Shown: positions 49,611 to 60,940, counted from the first letter of the stretch. The stretch: 64,000 nucleotides of DNA from Phycomyces nitens (GCA_022702545.1 JAHRBC010000001.1:8184001-8248000), one strand, 5' to 3'. Notes: generated by a model from the sequence alone, not told the origin. Numbers and translations are program-made.

Positions 49611-52195
49611 TTAATCACTCTTGGCCAAGACAAGCACGGTGCGGTTAGGAATATAGACCTAATATAATATAATATAATAAATGATGAGTAACCCATAAAA
49701 ACTTACTCCTAGAGCTTACCTGAAGCCAATGGTCTCTGTTGTCCCAGTTGCCCTCGGTTGTAAAGAACTCTCCATTAGGATCCACTCTTCCATGACCAAG
49801 GAACCGTTTGTCGTCCGAGTTCAGGACAATCTTGTACTTGCCCGCCTGGCCAGTTCCCACTCTATAGTCGCTATAGGAGTTTGTAGGGTGGAAATTGAAG
49901 ATGAACAGGACATTTGCACGTTCAAACACAAGCACCTTGTCGCCTTCGTTCTTACGAGACACATAGGCCTACATGGTTACAAAGCTTAGCCTCGAGCATA
50001 TCTTTTTAGAGTGTTACCTGTGGGCTATGGAGCCAGCCGTATTTCTCTTCGGTCTCTTGCATGGCCTTGTCCCATTCATTGAGATACCTGTACCGAAGAA
50101 GTTTGTCGTCGAGGACGTTCCACTGACGACGAGCATAGTGGAAACTAGATCCATTGCCATCTCGAGGAAAGTCCAGCCATTCTGGATGACCAAACTCATT
50201 GCCCTCAAAGTTCAGGTAGCCCTCTCCGCCCAAGCCATGCGTAACCAACCTAGAGTCTTTGTGAATAAAAAGGGTTGAAGGTGACTCGAGAATGCTTACC
50301 GAATCAGCTTGTGCAACGACATTCCTCGATCGATAACCGGCGTTAATTCAGTCAAGTCGCTCATGTTTGTATACATTTCCTTATCCATCATCCAAAACGC
50401 CAATGTCTTGTCACCCACCAGGGCCTGGTCGTGCGATTCACAATAGGCAATGGTTTTTTCCTAGGACAATGTTTTAGTCGCACAGTCTTTAGACCATGTA
50501 CTCACCAAGTGGCGGCGATTGGTGAGGATGTGTGAGATATGGCCCATGCACCATGCGTCATCCGAGCTTTCCTTTAAGAGCTTAATCCAGGTATCGGGAA
50601 TAGCCATTGCAAGGCGGTAGTCAAATCCTAGGCCACCTTCGCGTACAGGGCGACACGAGCCAGGCATTCCAGACACGTCTACCAGATCGGATAAGAAGGT
50701 GGCACACCAGCAGCAAGCCTAGAACTTACCTTCAGCAATGGTAATCACATCTGGATACTTTTTGTGCAAAAAGTCATTAGCAAGCTGGGAGTACATTACG
50801 CCTTCTTCATCGACAAGATCTCCAAAGTATTCATGGTAGTTTCCAGAGAAACCATAGCCAATTCCATGATGTTTGTAGAGCATGCTAGTCACACCGTCAA
50901 AACGGAAGCCATCAAACTGATACACGTCCATCCAGTATCGCAGGTTGGACATTAGGAACCTCAAGACTTCATAGCTTCCATAGTTGAACAGTCGAGAGTC
51001 CCACAGTTCATGGCGGCCCTTTTGTCCTTCATGGAAGTAGCAGTGGTCGCTGCCGTCAAACATATTCAGACCATCTGCGACATTCTTGCAGGCATGCGAG
51101 TGCACGACATCAAGCAACACAGTCAGACCGTAGCTATGGGCAGTGTCCACAAGCTCCTTGAGGTCCTCTGGTGTACCATAGCGGGAAGAGGGCGCAAAGA
51201 AGGAAGTGACCTGGTAACCAAAAGAGGCATAATAAGCGTGTTCCATGATAGCCATCAGTTGGATCGCATTGTAGCCGAGGTACGCAATACGTGGAATGAT
51301 ATTGGCCGTGAACTCCTTGTAGGTACCAACTCTGGGCTCAGAGGAAGAGATGCCGACTAAAATTTTTTTTTTTAGTTGAGTGCTTTAGTGCTGTCTCTTA
51401 CCACTTCATCTTACCATGGGCTTCGTAGATCCTCAGACTCTGGGGCCTCTTTGGCCTTTGGTGTTTGAACGTGTAAGTCTTCTCTGGGTTCCAAAACACG
51501 GCGTCGTACGTTGGGCTAACATTGAGGTCCTGTGTGACGTATCGGATCCATGCAGGGAGACGATAAATACGCTCGTTTGTTCCCGGCAGTGTCATGGAGA
51601 TCTAACCCAAACAGATTTTTCATAAGCTTTCAGGTGAACACACCTCTTTATTGTCTACCTTGACTTTAGATCCGTGAGGAATCACAGGCTTTCCGGCCTT
51701 TGGGGGCAGCACAATCTCAAATACACCATACTCGTTCTTCTTCATTGGGTGTGCATTCACATCCCAATTGTCTATAGTGGGGATATTAATGGACTAGCAT
51801 TTGAAACACTTTATAGCTTACTAAAGTCTCCCACAAGACTAGCCGTAACCGCATTAGGCGCCCATTCTCTGTAGGTAATCGTGCCGTCCTTGGAGACATT
51901 GAAGCCATAGTACTCGTAACCCTTTGTGAAATTATCGTATCCGCCAACCGATTCATTGATTTTCTCGCGCCATTGGTTAAAGAAGTTGTATCTAATAAAA
52001 GATGGTCAAGATGATGTATACATATACATATACATGTATGTATGTATTGGCAATTTACCTTTGTCGCAGAGCATCCTTGAAAGGATCCAGCCAAGGGTCA
52101 AGCACTGTCAAGCCAGTACCATCTTCTGGCATAGTCAAGACGCGTCCTGGCTCAACCTCTGTCTTGAACGTTTTAACTTCCTGGTTTGTGGTCAT
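49611..52195 (-). CDS. GLC3: 1,4-alpha-glucan branching enzyme
   Basis: GH13 enzyme that makes alpha-1,6 branches in glycogen, in the cytosol. Ten exons (52059-52195, 51822-51991, 51644-51771, 51415-51601, 50730-51356, 50506-50678, 50300-50460, 50018-50249, 49720-49968, 49611-49658) give 703 residues, the family length. The CBM48 region reads [20 protein letters not shown]. The catalytic barrel contains [29 protein letters not shown] (nucleophile Asp), TIAEDVSGMPG (acid/base Glu) and [12 protein letters not shown] (third carboxylate). [20 protein letters not shown] and the terminal [15 protein letters not shown] are also diagnostic. The last exon is 48 nt. It starts 183 bp from YRB30 on the opposite strand. 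Confidence 0.97.
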
Positions 52196-52378
52196 TGTAT
52201 GAAAATGAAATAAGCGAAACAAAGAGGAGAAAGAACTGAGCAAACGGGATGATTGCTTCCCAGGTGGTATAAGTGTTCCGGTTTCCTTTTTAGGATGCGG
52301 CATAAGTAATACCACGTCATTGGAATCAACAGCAGTAATCTTCCTTGGCTTGTCTTCCTTGGCTTGTCTTCTTTCGTA
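52196..52378. promoter_or_regulatory. Candidate bidirectional promoter GLC3 / YRB30
   Basis: Only 183 bp separate the two start codons of divergent genes, so promoter elements must be shared or overlap. It contains two perfect tandem copies of CTTCCTTGGCTTGT (52340-52353 and 52354-52367), ending 11 nt before the YRB30 ATG. No TATA box was singled out. Confidence 0.6.
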
Positions 52379-53655
52379 ATGTCATCTCTCGAGGATCTAT
52401 TCGGCAAGTTGGCCATGACAACCGTGACCACAGTGTCACGGATTGCTCTCAGTCATGCCACAAATGCAGCCATTGTAAGCAGCTTTTAATATTGTTGTCT
52501 CGAGCTCATTCCATCATTAGCGCAACGTCACCACCTATATCACTCAACAACCCAAAAGCAAGGAAAAGTCTAGCGAATTGGAGTCCTTGCAACGTCAGCT
52601 TGATCTAAAGATAAAGAATCTAAAGGTATGTGTACCACATATGAAATACATATATACTATCCCCAAGTACTGCAATAATTAATGTTTGTTGGGGAATTAA
52701 GCCGACATTGGATATTATTGCCCGCAGTGTAGCAGATGGCAACACAGATCTTGAACCAGCCCTAGAGATGTGTAACGATTTGAAGCGAGATATCGATCAA
52801 TTCTCTACAGAGACCACCCAAGGAAATCCAAAGCCTGATTATATCACATTGCGTCTAAAACAGGTTCTGAGCAATGTTGACGACATGGTTCCTTCTCTTC
52901 ATCTTGCCCTCAGAAGCTTCGAGGCTACTACCGGAAAACAGCGGGTTTCTAGCTCAAAACTCATTCAGGCCTCCTATTGTCTCGAGGCAGCCAAACCAAA
53001 ATCAGTTTTGGCCAAGCCAGTCTTTTGTCTCAAACTTTACTCTCTCTTTGCTGCCAATGCTCGATCTGCCGAAAAGACGGCATTTACTTGGAAAGAGGAG
53101 TTTCATAAATCCAGTCTGGAGCTTCATTCACATGGATCTGGTACCAATTGCCAGTTGGTAATCAAAGAAGATCTTGATGATGGGCTATATCACGAGGAAC
53201 TTGGGGAAGATCAAAAGAAAGAAAAGACATTAAAGGGAAAAACCCTAGTTTTAGATGTAGACAAGATAAAACGTATGTATTATACACAGAGTGGCGAACT
53301 TTTGAATATAGAAGACGCCAAGACACCCGTGCTTGTTCTCAAAATCATAAAGACGGCCGAGGGTCAACATGAGCAAATCAAGGCAGTTGAAAAAAAGCCA
53401 GAAATTGGTCAAGAAGAGCTTCAGGATGCAGACTGGTATGCATTTGAGATATGGTCGAATGATGATAAAGACGACGAAGATGACGATGACGAAGAAGAGC
53501 AAGAGGAAAAGAAGACTAGCAAGACTAGCGAGTCTCGATTCCAAGCATCTCTTTTGCTTTTAGAGTCGGCCATACGGCTTGCTATGCTTGAAGCTACTGA
53601 GCATATAGACCATTTGGCTGCCTCGGATGAACTCATTGATCTTTACATGGTGTAA
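52379..53655 (+). CDS. YRB30: Ran-GTP-binding protein, Yrb30 family
   Basis: Three exons (52379-52474, 52521-52625, 52702-53655) give 384 residues. The protein starts MSSLEDLFGKLAMTTVTTVS, and the pattern RLKQVLSNVDDMVPSLHLAL, SSSKLIQASYCLEAAKPKSV, VFCLKLYSLFAANAR, FTWKEEFHKSSLELH and IKEDLDDGLYHEEL matches the fungal RanGTP-binding family typified by Yrb30, which binds RanGTP and links it to nuclear export. SGELLNIEDAKTPVLVLKI is the other conserved block. An Asp/Glu-rich loop at about residues 318-335 breaks the C-terminal part. Both introns are phase 0 GT-AG. It is divergent from the branching enzyme. Confidence 0.87.
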
Positions 53656-53819
53656 AGTATATGATCCTGAATAAAACTACCTTACAATCAATAGTCGAGC
53701 TATATAATCTTATTAGGGTAACCAACAAATGTCCAAGTACTTTTTATATTTTTGTATATCATGGCTTGGATATTATTAAACCTCGTTTGATTGCTTTAAA
53801 AACAAAAAAAGATGGATTC

Positions 53820-54086
53820 CTAGTCTTTCAAAGCGTTTGATACATTATACTTTTTGTTATCCCATAAATAAACAGACTCAGTTTCCTTGTATTTCTTAAG
53901 AATACGAGTGATTGTTGTTGGTGAAATGTTTTGGTTTCTGGCAATGTCTGCAATTCCCATTCCACTCATCCAAAGGTCAATAACGATTCCTTTTCTCGAG
54001 TATGAAAGCTTCATGATTGTCCTGCTAGGTTTAGATTCTTGTACTTTGAGCATAATGTTAAAGAGGAATGATTGCAGAGATTGCAA
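53820..54086 (-). mobile_element. Tc1/mariner-like transposase N-terminal HTH remnant
   Basis: An 88-codon frame containing LSYSRKGIVIDLWMSGMGIA followed by DIARNQNISPTTITRILKKY. This is the paired helix-turn-helix style of Tc1-like transposase N-termini (short helix, IADIAR, then a serine-threonine recognition helix with R-x-L-K-K-Y-K-E-T). It ends after a further 18 codons without the expected GRPRK-type linker, and there is no room for a DDE domain before YRB30, so it is a truncated relic or a domesticated HTH. No terminal inverted repeats were found. Confidence 0.5.
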
Positions 54087-54239
54087 GAAACTAAAGAATA
54101 AATAGCCGAGATTGAATGGACATTGTTTCCTTTAGGATTCTCTTGTTGTAAAATGGCCATTTTATAGTGTTGAAACCAATATAATTAGGGAAGAAATCGC
54201 ACTATCTCCTTCATTAAAGGTCCAAAGTTATATATATAT

Positions 54240-54942
54240 AATAAACGTGGATCAAATATTTAATAACCTTGATTTGCCTCGTTCTACTCTCAAAAACATC
54301 TTTGATCCGCTTTTAAATGTATGGGGACTGATCAAACCCTCCAGTTATAAACATGGCATCAATATGTCTGCCATTAAGCTGTTCTAGTTCAGGAGATACA
54401 TGCTCTGCATATAAGGCAGCTGCTACAGCTTCATCGACAATCATTAATTTATCTGGTGTATCGTCTTTTTTTTAATAAGCTTGGATAGTATGGCAGCCTC
54501 TCTCATTATATTCTTTGATCCCTCGGACCACATGGTCGGAACTGCCATACAGAATATGTACTTGGAGATATATTTATGTTTAGGATACTCAGAATTCATG
54601 GATTTGTAGGTTTCCTTGTGCATTTCACTCAAATAATCAGCAATAACTAAATACATGATATCATTAACCAGGTACATAAGATCATTTCTTGATTACCTTG
54701 GACCGGAGACATATTATATAGTAATGGGAGAAAGATCTTCTTCTTTGGGGGTTCGATCCAGCCTCAGTTTAACCTTGGTCACGTAATATCCATACCCAGG
54801 ACAATTCTTGTACATCCAGTCAGTATTGGATCCATAATAAGCTTGTTCATTTTTCTTCTTTGCATATAATATTTCAGTTGGAACAGTCTTTGACGACCAA
54901 GAAAGGTCTATTGAAGGTCCTATAAAATGTTTCATACGCAAC
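54240..54942 (-). pseudogene. Degenerate HSPA12-type Hsp70 gene
   Basis: Reading the minus strand, fragments line up in order with HSPA12-like Hsp70 ATPases. After a canonical acceptor at 54943 comes SKTVPTEILYAKKKNEQAYY with VTKVKLRLDRTPKEEDLSPI. Then DYLSEMHKETYKSMN with CMAVPTMWSEGSKNIMREAA, then DDTPDKLMIVDEAVAAALYA, then MFITGGFDQSPYI. Breaks seen: two in-frame TAA codons between the first two blocks (about 54694-54716), a frameshift at the run of eight A (around 54470), a stop right after GGFDQSPYI, and loss of most of the sequence normally lying between the EAAALY and GGF motifs (they are only about 20 codons apart). No N-terminal nucleotide-binding loop was found upstream. Non-functional as read. 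Confidence 0.6.
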
Positions 54943-55128
54943 CTAGATGGTTATAATAATCAATTTGAATATGTAAAAGTGTGAAGGGTAAGTCTTGATA
55001 TCAATGCAAATGATATTCTGATCAAAGACATACAAAGCAATTTCAATTCGTACATGTTCAGATGGTAAATATGGGTCCTTTAGGCACCATAATCAGGTAT
55101 TAGAAAGTGGCTACTGCTTAGTGCCAAT

Positions 55129-55156
55129 GTGTGTGTGTGTGTGTGTGTGTGTGTGT
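55129..55156. repeat. (GT)14 microsatellite
   Basis: 28 nt of pure GT repeat within the gene-free island. Confidence 0.9.
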
Positions 55157-56345
55157 TGCTCTTCTGACATATTGCCACATATCAAACATTATACCTCATC
55201 AGCTCTTGGCTATGATATACTCTTTTTATCTAGAGCTGGACTTCTTATTAGTCATTTTAGTTCTCTTGTGAAGTAACATCAATATAGTACTGAATATAGT
55301 TATTATTGGTATGATTCTCTTATCATGGATGATCTAGATACCATAGTAGCCAAGTGAATAGCTGCCAAGTTCTTAGGTTACAGAAATGCACACAGTAACC
55401 TGGCTGGATCACCACAAAAATCACGCCATGTCAAATTCAGTCATTTAATTATTTGAAACTTGGCCATCAAAGCGTTTGCTACCTGGATTTCTTTGAGAAT
55501 AGCAATATACTTTCCAGACCAAGCAAATATTAAGCTAATGTTGTCCTCACGAATGTCTAGTGTCATTTTTATACACTAAAAAAAAAGAACGACATAATCA
55601 ATGAACGTGTTGTTTAAGCCTCTTGGAGCAAGTCAGCATAGCATGATCGCTGGCAATTCAACCTTGTAATAAATGCTGCAAATCTATATAATGATTTTTG
55701 CCTATATCCTCTTGAAAGTCTAATTAAATTGTCGACTTGGTTTGTCTGATAATCAGATCTTGGTTAGTGGCCAATACGTCTTTAATAAATAAAATAGCTA
55801 ATTATGATTTCACACTACATTCTTGTACAATATTTTAATTTATGATTATTAGGAAATCAACAATGCTGACCAAAAGAATCATCATTGACTCTGTCCTGGT
55901 AATGGACTAATGGATAAAAAGCCGAGATGGCATTGGTGATATCCTATGGTCCCAAATTCCAGTAATATTTCTATACTATGAGAAGAAAAACAGGGTATTC
56001 GACTAGGCTACTCTGTACATTTGGAAAAGAAGTTTTTTTTTTGTAGATTGGCATTCGTAAAGCCCATTTTTATACATATTCATATTTTTGGAAACTTTAG
56101 TCTTGGCCATGAACACAAAAAATAGGTTTTTTAAGAAATAAGCATAGCTGGACATCTGTTATAATCATCTTGCAAAACTCTAAACCATACAAGCCTTGGC
56201 ATGCATTCATGGAAAGAGAGAAAGCTTGACACAAAGTAATCTTTTTCTGCAGGAAAATGAAAAAAGTCGTGTGACTGTTGTAATAAGCGTTAAAGTGAGG
56301 AGAGACCAAGTACAGAATCCATGCTTTTTTTGGCTGTATACACAC

Positions 56346-57127
56346 ATGTCTGATCAATCGCGTGTAGATTCACCTGCTCCGGGCCCTTTTACTCCAATGG
56401 AGCTTGATAACAATTCTTCCCATGAGTCTATTCAAAATCATCCTAACCATGATTACCAGTCCAGTCCCTTAAATACTGCTATCAAGCAGGAACCTGCTGC
56501 TGCGTCGTCATCCAACGAAGCCGTCGCTCCAGCTCCCATGGACCATTCACGACTAGATGTTGAAACTGATGGTCGTGAAAAGAATCTAGCCGAATTCTTG
56601 GCCATGATGGATAATTATACTCCAATCGTACGTATAGATTACTTATTCGAAATCAAGTCATCAAAAAAAGAAAAAGAAAAAGAACCACCTTTTACATTCT
56701 CTTTCTCGGGTATCCATTTTTTTTCAGATCCCTGATGCAGTAACAGACTATTATTTGAGTCGAACAGGATTCGATTGTGATGATGTGCGGATGTAGGTCT
56801 CAACCTCTGTTTTGTGGATGCATAGGGATTTGAAGCTAAAAGACGAAAGAAAATAGAAAGAGACTGTTGGCATTAGCAGCTCAGAAATTTGTTGCTGATA
56901 TTGCTACCGATGCATTCCAGTACTGCAAAGTGCGTCAGTCAGGAAACCGCAGGACTGGAAAGGTAAAGGAGATTGGTTTAATGACCAACTGTCGTGACGA
57001 ACAAGAGTTTTTGATGTGGTCGACGTTTGATTCTTAGGAACGCAAGACAGTCCTTACAATGGAGGATCTTTCGACTGCCTTGGCTGAATATGGTGTGAAT
57101 GTGAAGAAGCCAGACTATTACTCGTAA
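56346..57127 (+). CDS. TAF10: TFIID/SAGA subunit TAF10
   Basis: Histone-fold subunit shared by TFIID and SAGA. Four exons (56346-56627, 56728-56792, 56857-56962, 57038-57127) give 180 residues. The first about 75 residues are Ser/Pro/Asn-rich and variable. The histone fold starts LAEFLAMMDNYTPIIPDAVT and continues DYYLSRTGFDCDDVRI, KRLLALAAQKFVADIATDAF, QYCKVRQ, and the terminal TVLTMEDLSTALAEYGVNVK-KPDYY. The RLLALAAQKFVADIA helix and KTVLTMEDLS-LAEYG loop are TAF10-specific. Exon 3 uses the acceptor AAATAG|AAAG, the one that restores VRIKRLL. The stop follows two residues after PDYY-S, as usual. Confidence 0.95.
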
Positions 57128-57387
57128 GGCGAATGATTATTTTGTGTATAAAGAAAGAAAAAGAAGCGAGAGCAGCTTTTTGTATCCCATCGTAAAATGA
57201 GCCGATAGACGAGATTATGATGAAATAAAGAAAAAGAGGGTACTTTTTTTTAAAAGAAAAAAAAAAGAATGATAAACATATATATATGTGTATATATATG
57301 CTTTTTGATAAATAGATAGATTGACATAAAGAGGTAAACATTGGAAAAATGTCACTGCGCTTTTCTTTGTTTTGATTTATACACAAA
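57128..57387. other. TAF10 / SPRTN spacer
   Basis: 260 bp, A/T-rich with long poly-A and TA tracts. It must hold the TAF10 3' end and the SPRTN promoter. Nothing else is seen. Confidence 0.5.
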
Positions 57388-58557
57388 ATGTCTAATGATG
57401 ATTGGCTTGACGATGAGATCCTGGCTCGAATTCTTCAGGATGAAGAAGATGAACAAGACAGGAAAAGACAAAGGATTTGTGAGCAAGATGAAAGATTGGC
57501 TAGATCACTCGATCAAGATCAGAATAAGGATGATGACAATGTCTTTCCGGATCTCCATGACCTCTTCATGACCTATAACCCACTATATTTCCAAGACAAG
57601 CTAGGGATGGTTGAAGTAAGGAATTTTAAACAAGTATTTTGTGATTCTCATGCTGCAAAGGTTAAATGGTCTAGCCGTCTTACACTCTGGCAAGTAGTTG
57701 AGAGTGATGCCTTTTTTTTATCATTATTATTATTAATTTGGGTCATTATTGCAGTGCCGGCATCTGTTGTTATCACCAAGGTGGTCTGTGTACCATTAAA
57801 TTATCAGAACCTCTCTTGAAGCTACGGCCACCACAAGACATGATTGATACTCTCTTGGTAAATATAGATGACAATTCTTGACTCTATTACTCTTTCAAAT
57901 ATCAACCCCCTTTTTCAGCATGAGATGATACATGCCTACCTATTTGTCACCAAAGGACATTCCAGTCATGGTAAGCATTTCCTTGTACAATCCAATTTGT
58001 ATTCTTGTTAATCATATGAAAGATGGTCATGGTCCAGAGTTCTTGGAAATTGCAGATAGAATCAACACAATGGCCAATACAAACATTACAGTCTACCACA
58101 AGTGAGTCTGTTTGACAACAATCGATTGGCTTACCCAACCAAGCTTTCATCAGGAAGTATCTTATTACCAGCAGCATCGATGGCAGTGCAATGTAAGTTT
58201 AGCCAATAAACCACAAGATATAGCGCGTTTATATTTATGTATTTATTCATTTATTTAGGGACCTTGTAAAAATCAGGCGCCTTACTTTGGGCTTGTGAAG
58301 AGATCGATGAATAGGTATAAAGACCTGATTGTTCTGTTGTCTCACCAACTTAACTTAGACCACCCCAGCCGGCGGATCGGTGGTTTCCCGAGCATCAACA
58401 GACGTGCGGTGGCAAATTCATCAAGATTGCCGAACCTGCTGCGAAAATCAAGCCAAATCGAAAGCCTAGGCCGTCTGGACAGAAACAGATTACAGACTAT
58501 GTCAAAGACCAAGAGGAATCTCCAATGAAGGAGGCCGCAAAGAAGCGCAAATGGTGA
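57388..58557 (+). CDS. SPRTN: Spartan-type DNA-protein crosslink protease (SprT family)
   Basis: Replication-coupled zinc metalloprotease that digests proteins crosslinked to DNA. Eight exons (57388-57615, 57661-57689, 57755-57857, 57919-57970, 58023-58101, 58144-58192, 58259-58314, 58359-58557) give 264 residues. The SprT domain runs from FPDLHDLFMTYNPLYFQDKL through WSSRLTLCAGICCY to the active site HEMIHAYLFVT (His121, Glu122, His125), with the third zinc ligand likely His140 in DGHGPEF. A zinc-ribbon-like CNGPC...HQQTC region follows. The C-terminal GQKQITDYV resembles a PCNA-binding box (Q-x-x-I-x-x-Y-V, last aromatic replaced by Val). Intron 2 is GC-AG: only CTCTG|GCAAGT rebuilds the conserved TLCAG. 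Compared with human SPRTN it is short and lacks an obvious ubiquitin-binding finger. Confidence 0.93.
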
Positions 58558-58830
58558 ATTGGCAGCATGTTCTTTTTGTATTTCTCGGACCTTTCTCGGA
58601 ACACCAATTCTTGTGATATGCATGACCAGAAAATGAGCTACCAAGAGACGTCCAGACTAATGCGTATCTTGGTGCAGGGCCTGTGAAGCCGGACATCTTT
58701 CGGATAAGGGAGCCCAAGTCTAGAATACTCTATTTTATTTTTATTTTTATTTTTTAAATATAAATATAAATATACATTACATATATGATTTTCATATAAC
58801 TTTCTCTTTCTCTTGCTTTCTCACTTTAAA
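58558..58830. other. SPRTN / DUF4112 spacer
   Basis: 273 bp with an A/T-rich centre and a CT-rich stretch just before the next ATG. Nothing else is recognised. Confidence 0.5.
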
Positions 58831-60239
58831 ATGTACAAACCAAATGTTCAATACAGCCCTCTACAGAGCACTCCTCTGCTCAGCTCTCACAACAATACCA
58901 CCACCAACACCACCACCACTTACAACTCTACCCTTGGCCCAAGAGCTAAAAATGACGGCTGGAATACTTTAGACCCAGACAGTCCACTCAAGTTATCCGA
59001 CCAACACATCCTGCGTCAGGTACAACAACAGGCATGGTGGCTGGACCGTGGTTTCCGGTTCTGCGGTCTGGCAGTTGGTCTTGATGGAATTATAGGTATA
59101 TATTTAACAATATCTTGACGCCATGGCTTGTTTATTTATTTATATTTATTTATTTATTTTAAAATTAAAAATTAAAATAAAAAAAGGCTTGGTGCCAGTA
59201 ATAGGCGATCTCATAGGTGCCTTTTTCTCGCTTCATCTTATTCGAATGGCCTGTCAAATCGACCTACCACGGCACATCATCTTCCAAATGGTCCTCAATG
59301 TCCTTGCCGACTTTCTGGTAAGGAATTGAAATACAGAGTTTGTATTTAACAATCTTCTAGATTGGTCTAGTGCCTGTGGTGGGCGATATTTTGGACGCCA
59401 TGTTTTGCTGCAATATTCGCAACGCACAAATGATTGAGAACCACCTGCTTTCCAATGCACTTCAACCTGAACAAGGGATGGTTGAGAACGAAAGATCATC
59501 ATCATCAAACCTATCCAGTATTTCATCGGATGTTATAAAATCACAGCCCACAGACAAACCACCCTGCTCCCCAGCAAGGGCAAGCCACATGACCACCAAT
59601 CTCCTCACACCCACGCCGTCTGTATGTCAAGAACACGACACTTTTGAGAATATTGCAGGGTCACTGCCTCTGGACCAGCCCCATACGCCACCTTCTGAAC
59701 CAAATACCCAGCTCAATTGCCTTGATCAGACCTCGGTCGATGCCGCACTCGTCAATCTTCTCAAGGCTGCCCACAGTGACGGTGACACGCTCGGTGACAT
59801 GGTCCAAAGTGACATGGTCCAAAGTGACATTGGAGATTCTCCGCAATCAGCGTCACGAACAAGTGACTCAGCCGATGAAGCAGAATCTGACACACCAAGA
59901 GAAGAGAAATCAAATCTTAATCCATTGGTCTCCCCCAATAGGTTTGTGGGTAAACGACAGGCATTCTCATTCTCAGTCGGATGCCAGGACGCCCTTGTGG
60001 AATGTAGTCCTTTCAACAAATTTGTTACCGCCAAGCAGAAAAAGATTATCCAAAAATCAGGAAACCCTACAGACCTGCTTGTGGCCCTCTACAACCCAAT
60101 TACGCCCGAAGAAAGCACGCCTTTGCCATTGACTCAAATTGTTGACCCAACAAAGATCAATTTACAAGAACGCATCATTTTGCGTCGAGAATCAAAAAAC
60201 AACTTTCGCAAACCTCTTCGACGGTCAGCAAAGTGCTAA
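58831..60239 (+). CDS. DUF4112-domain membrane protein
   Basis: Three exons (58831-59095, 59187-59317, 59361-60239) give 424 residues. The DUF4112 region is at residues 75-155: WWLDRGFRFCGLAVGLDGII followed across the splice by GLVPVIGDLIGAFFSLHLIR, then IGLVPVVGDILDAMFCCNIR. It has the two conserved GL-x-P-x-x-GD elements and two hydrophobic helices, so a membrane location is likely; its biochemical role is unknown. An Asn/Thr-rich lead precedes it. The remaining about 270 residues are Ser/Pro/Asp-rich and disordered-looking, with a 15-bp tandem duplication (59796-59810, 59811-59825) coding for SDMVQSDMVQSD. The C-terminus is basic (RRESKNNFRKPLRRSAKC). Confidence 0.85.
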
Positions 60240-60345
60240 CTTATTTGACAAGAGCTTGTTTTTACTCCATGCACATTATATCCACCAAAACAAAACCAAA
60301 AAAAAATAATAGGAGAAAATAGAGTTAGTCTGCCGGTCATTTTTA

Positions 60346-60389
60346 TCTCTCTCTCTCTCTCTGTCTCTGTCTCTCTCTTTCTCTCTCTT
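60346..60389. repeat. (CT)n-rich microsatellite
   Basis: Imperfect CT repeat interrupted by GT and TT steps. Confidence 0.85.
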
Positions 60390-60719
60390 GAGAGAACTCA
60401 TGTCCTAAAGGGTATGATCTTTGTTACTTTCTTGTTAGAATTATCTCGAGAACTTGCAAACTGTATGTATGTTTTTTAGAGAATGGCATTATATTTTTAA
60501 CATTTTTTATTTATTTATTTATTTATATATATATATATTTTTAAAAAAAGCATGGGTGTTTATTTTATTTTTTTTGAAAAAAATAATACTTGTGGTGAAA
60601 ATGATCAAGCGCATTAGAGGGTTGGACAAGAGGTTGATGGCGAACAAAGCTGATTGGAATCAATTCTGGGCAGATGACTCCATGTTACACATGTCCATAT
60701 TCTAGATACGTTGATGTGT

Positions 60720-60733
60720 GTCACTATGGTAAC
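60720..60733 (+). promoter_or_regulatory. RFX-type X-box-like palindrome, copy 1
   Basis: Reads GTCACTATGGTAAC. The right half GGTAAC fits the RFX half-site RGYAAC exactly, and the left half GTCACT differs at one position from GTNRCC. It is 372 bp upstream of the CsbD-like start codon. The site is read directly; the binding factor is inferred. Confidence 0.5.
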
Positions 60734-60940
60734 CATAGTTGTCATGGATTTTTATTTCATCTCAATCTTTTTTTTTTGGATGTTTCAATCAACCCATTCA
60801 ACCCTTTAGATTTAATCTTCCAAGCCAATTCATGTATTGTTTGGGCTTTGGATCAAGCACAGTTTTGTACAAAAGATTCTAATTAATTACTGATTGCTAA
60901 GCAACTAATTTTTTTTTAAATAATAATAATATAATAATTG

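Larger units (their letters stand above)
53656..56345. other. 2.7-kb gene-free island with transposon and Hsp70 relics
   Basis: The largest gene gap in the window. It contains a Tc1-like HTH fragment and a broken HSPA12-type gene (listed separately), a (GT)n run at 55129-55156, and about 1.1 kb (55160-56300) of AT-rich sequence in which I recognise nothing. One short minus-strand frame near 55450-55570 is unidentified. Confidence 0.55.

Noticed and set aside
54744..54764. tRNA B-box-like GGTTCGATCC
   Set aside because: No matching A box or cloverleaf upstream, and it lies inside the Hsp70 pseudogene reading frame.
60601..60705. 34-codon frame MIKRIRGLDKRLMANKADWN...
   Set aside because: Short, preceded by poly-A/T tracts, and no homology recognised; it could be a small peptide but is not supported.
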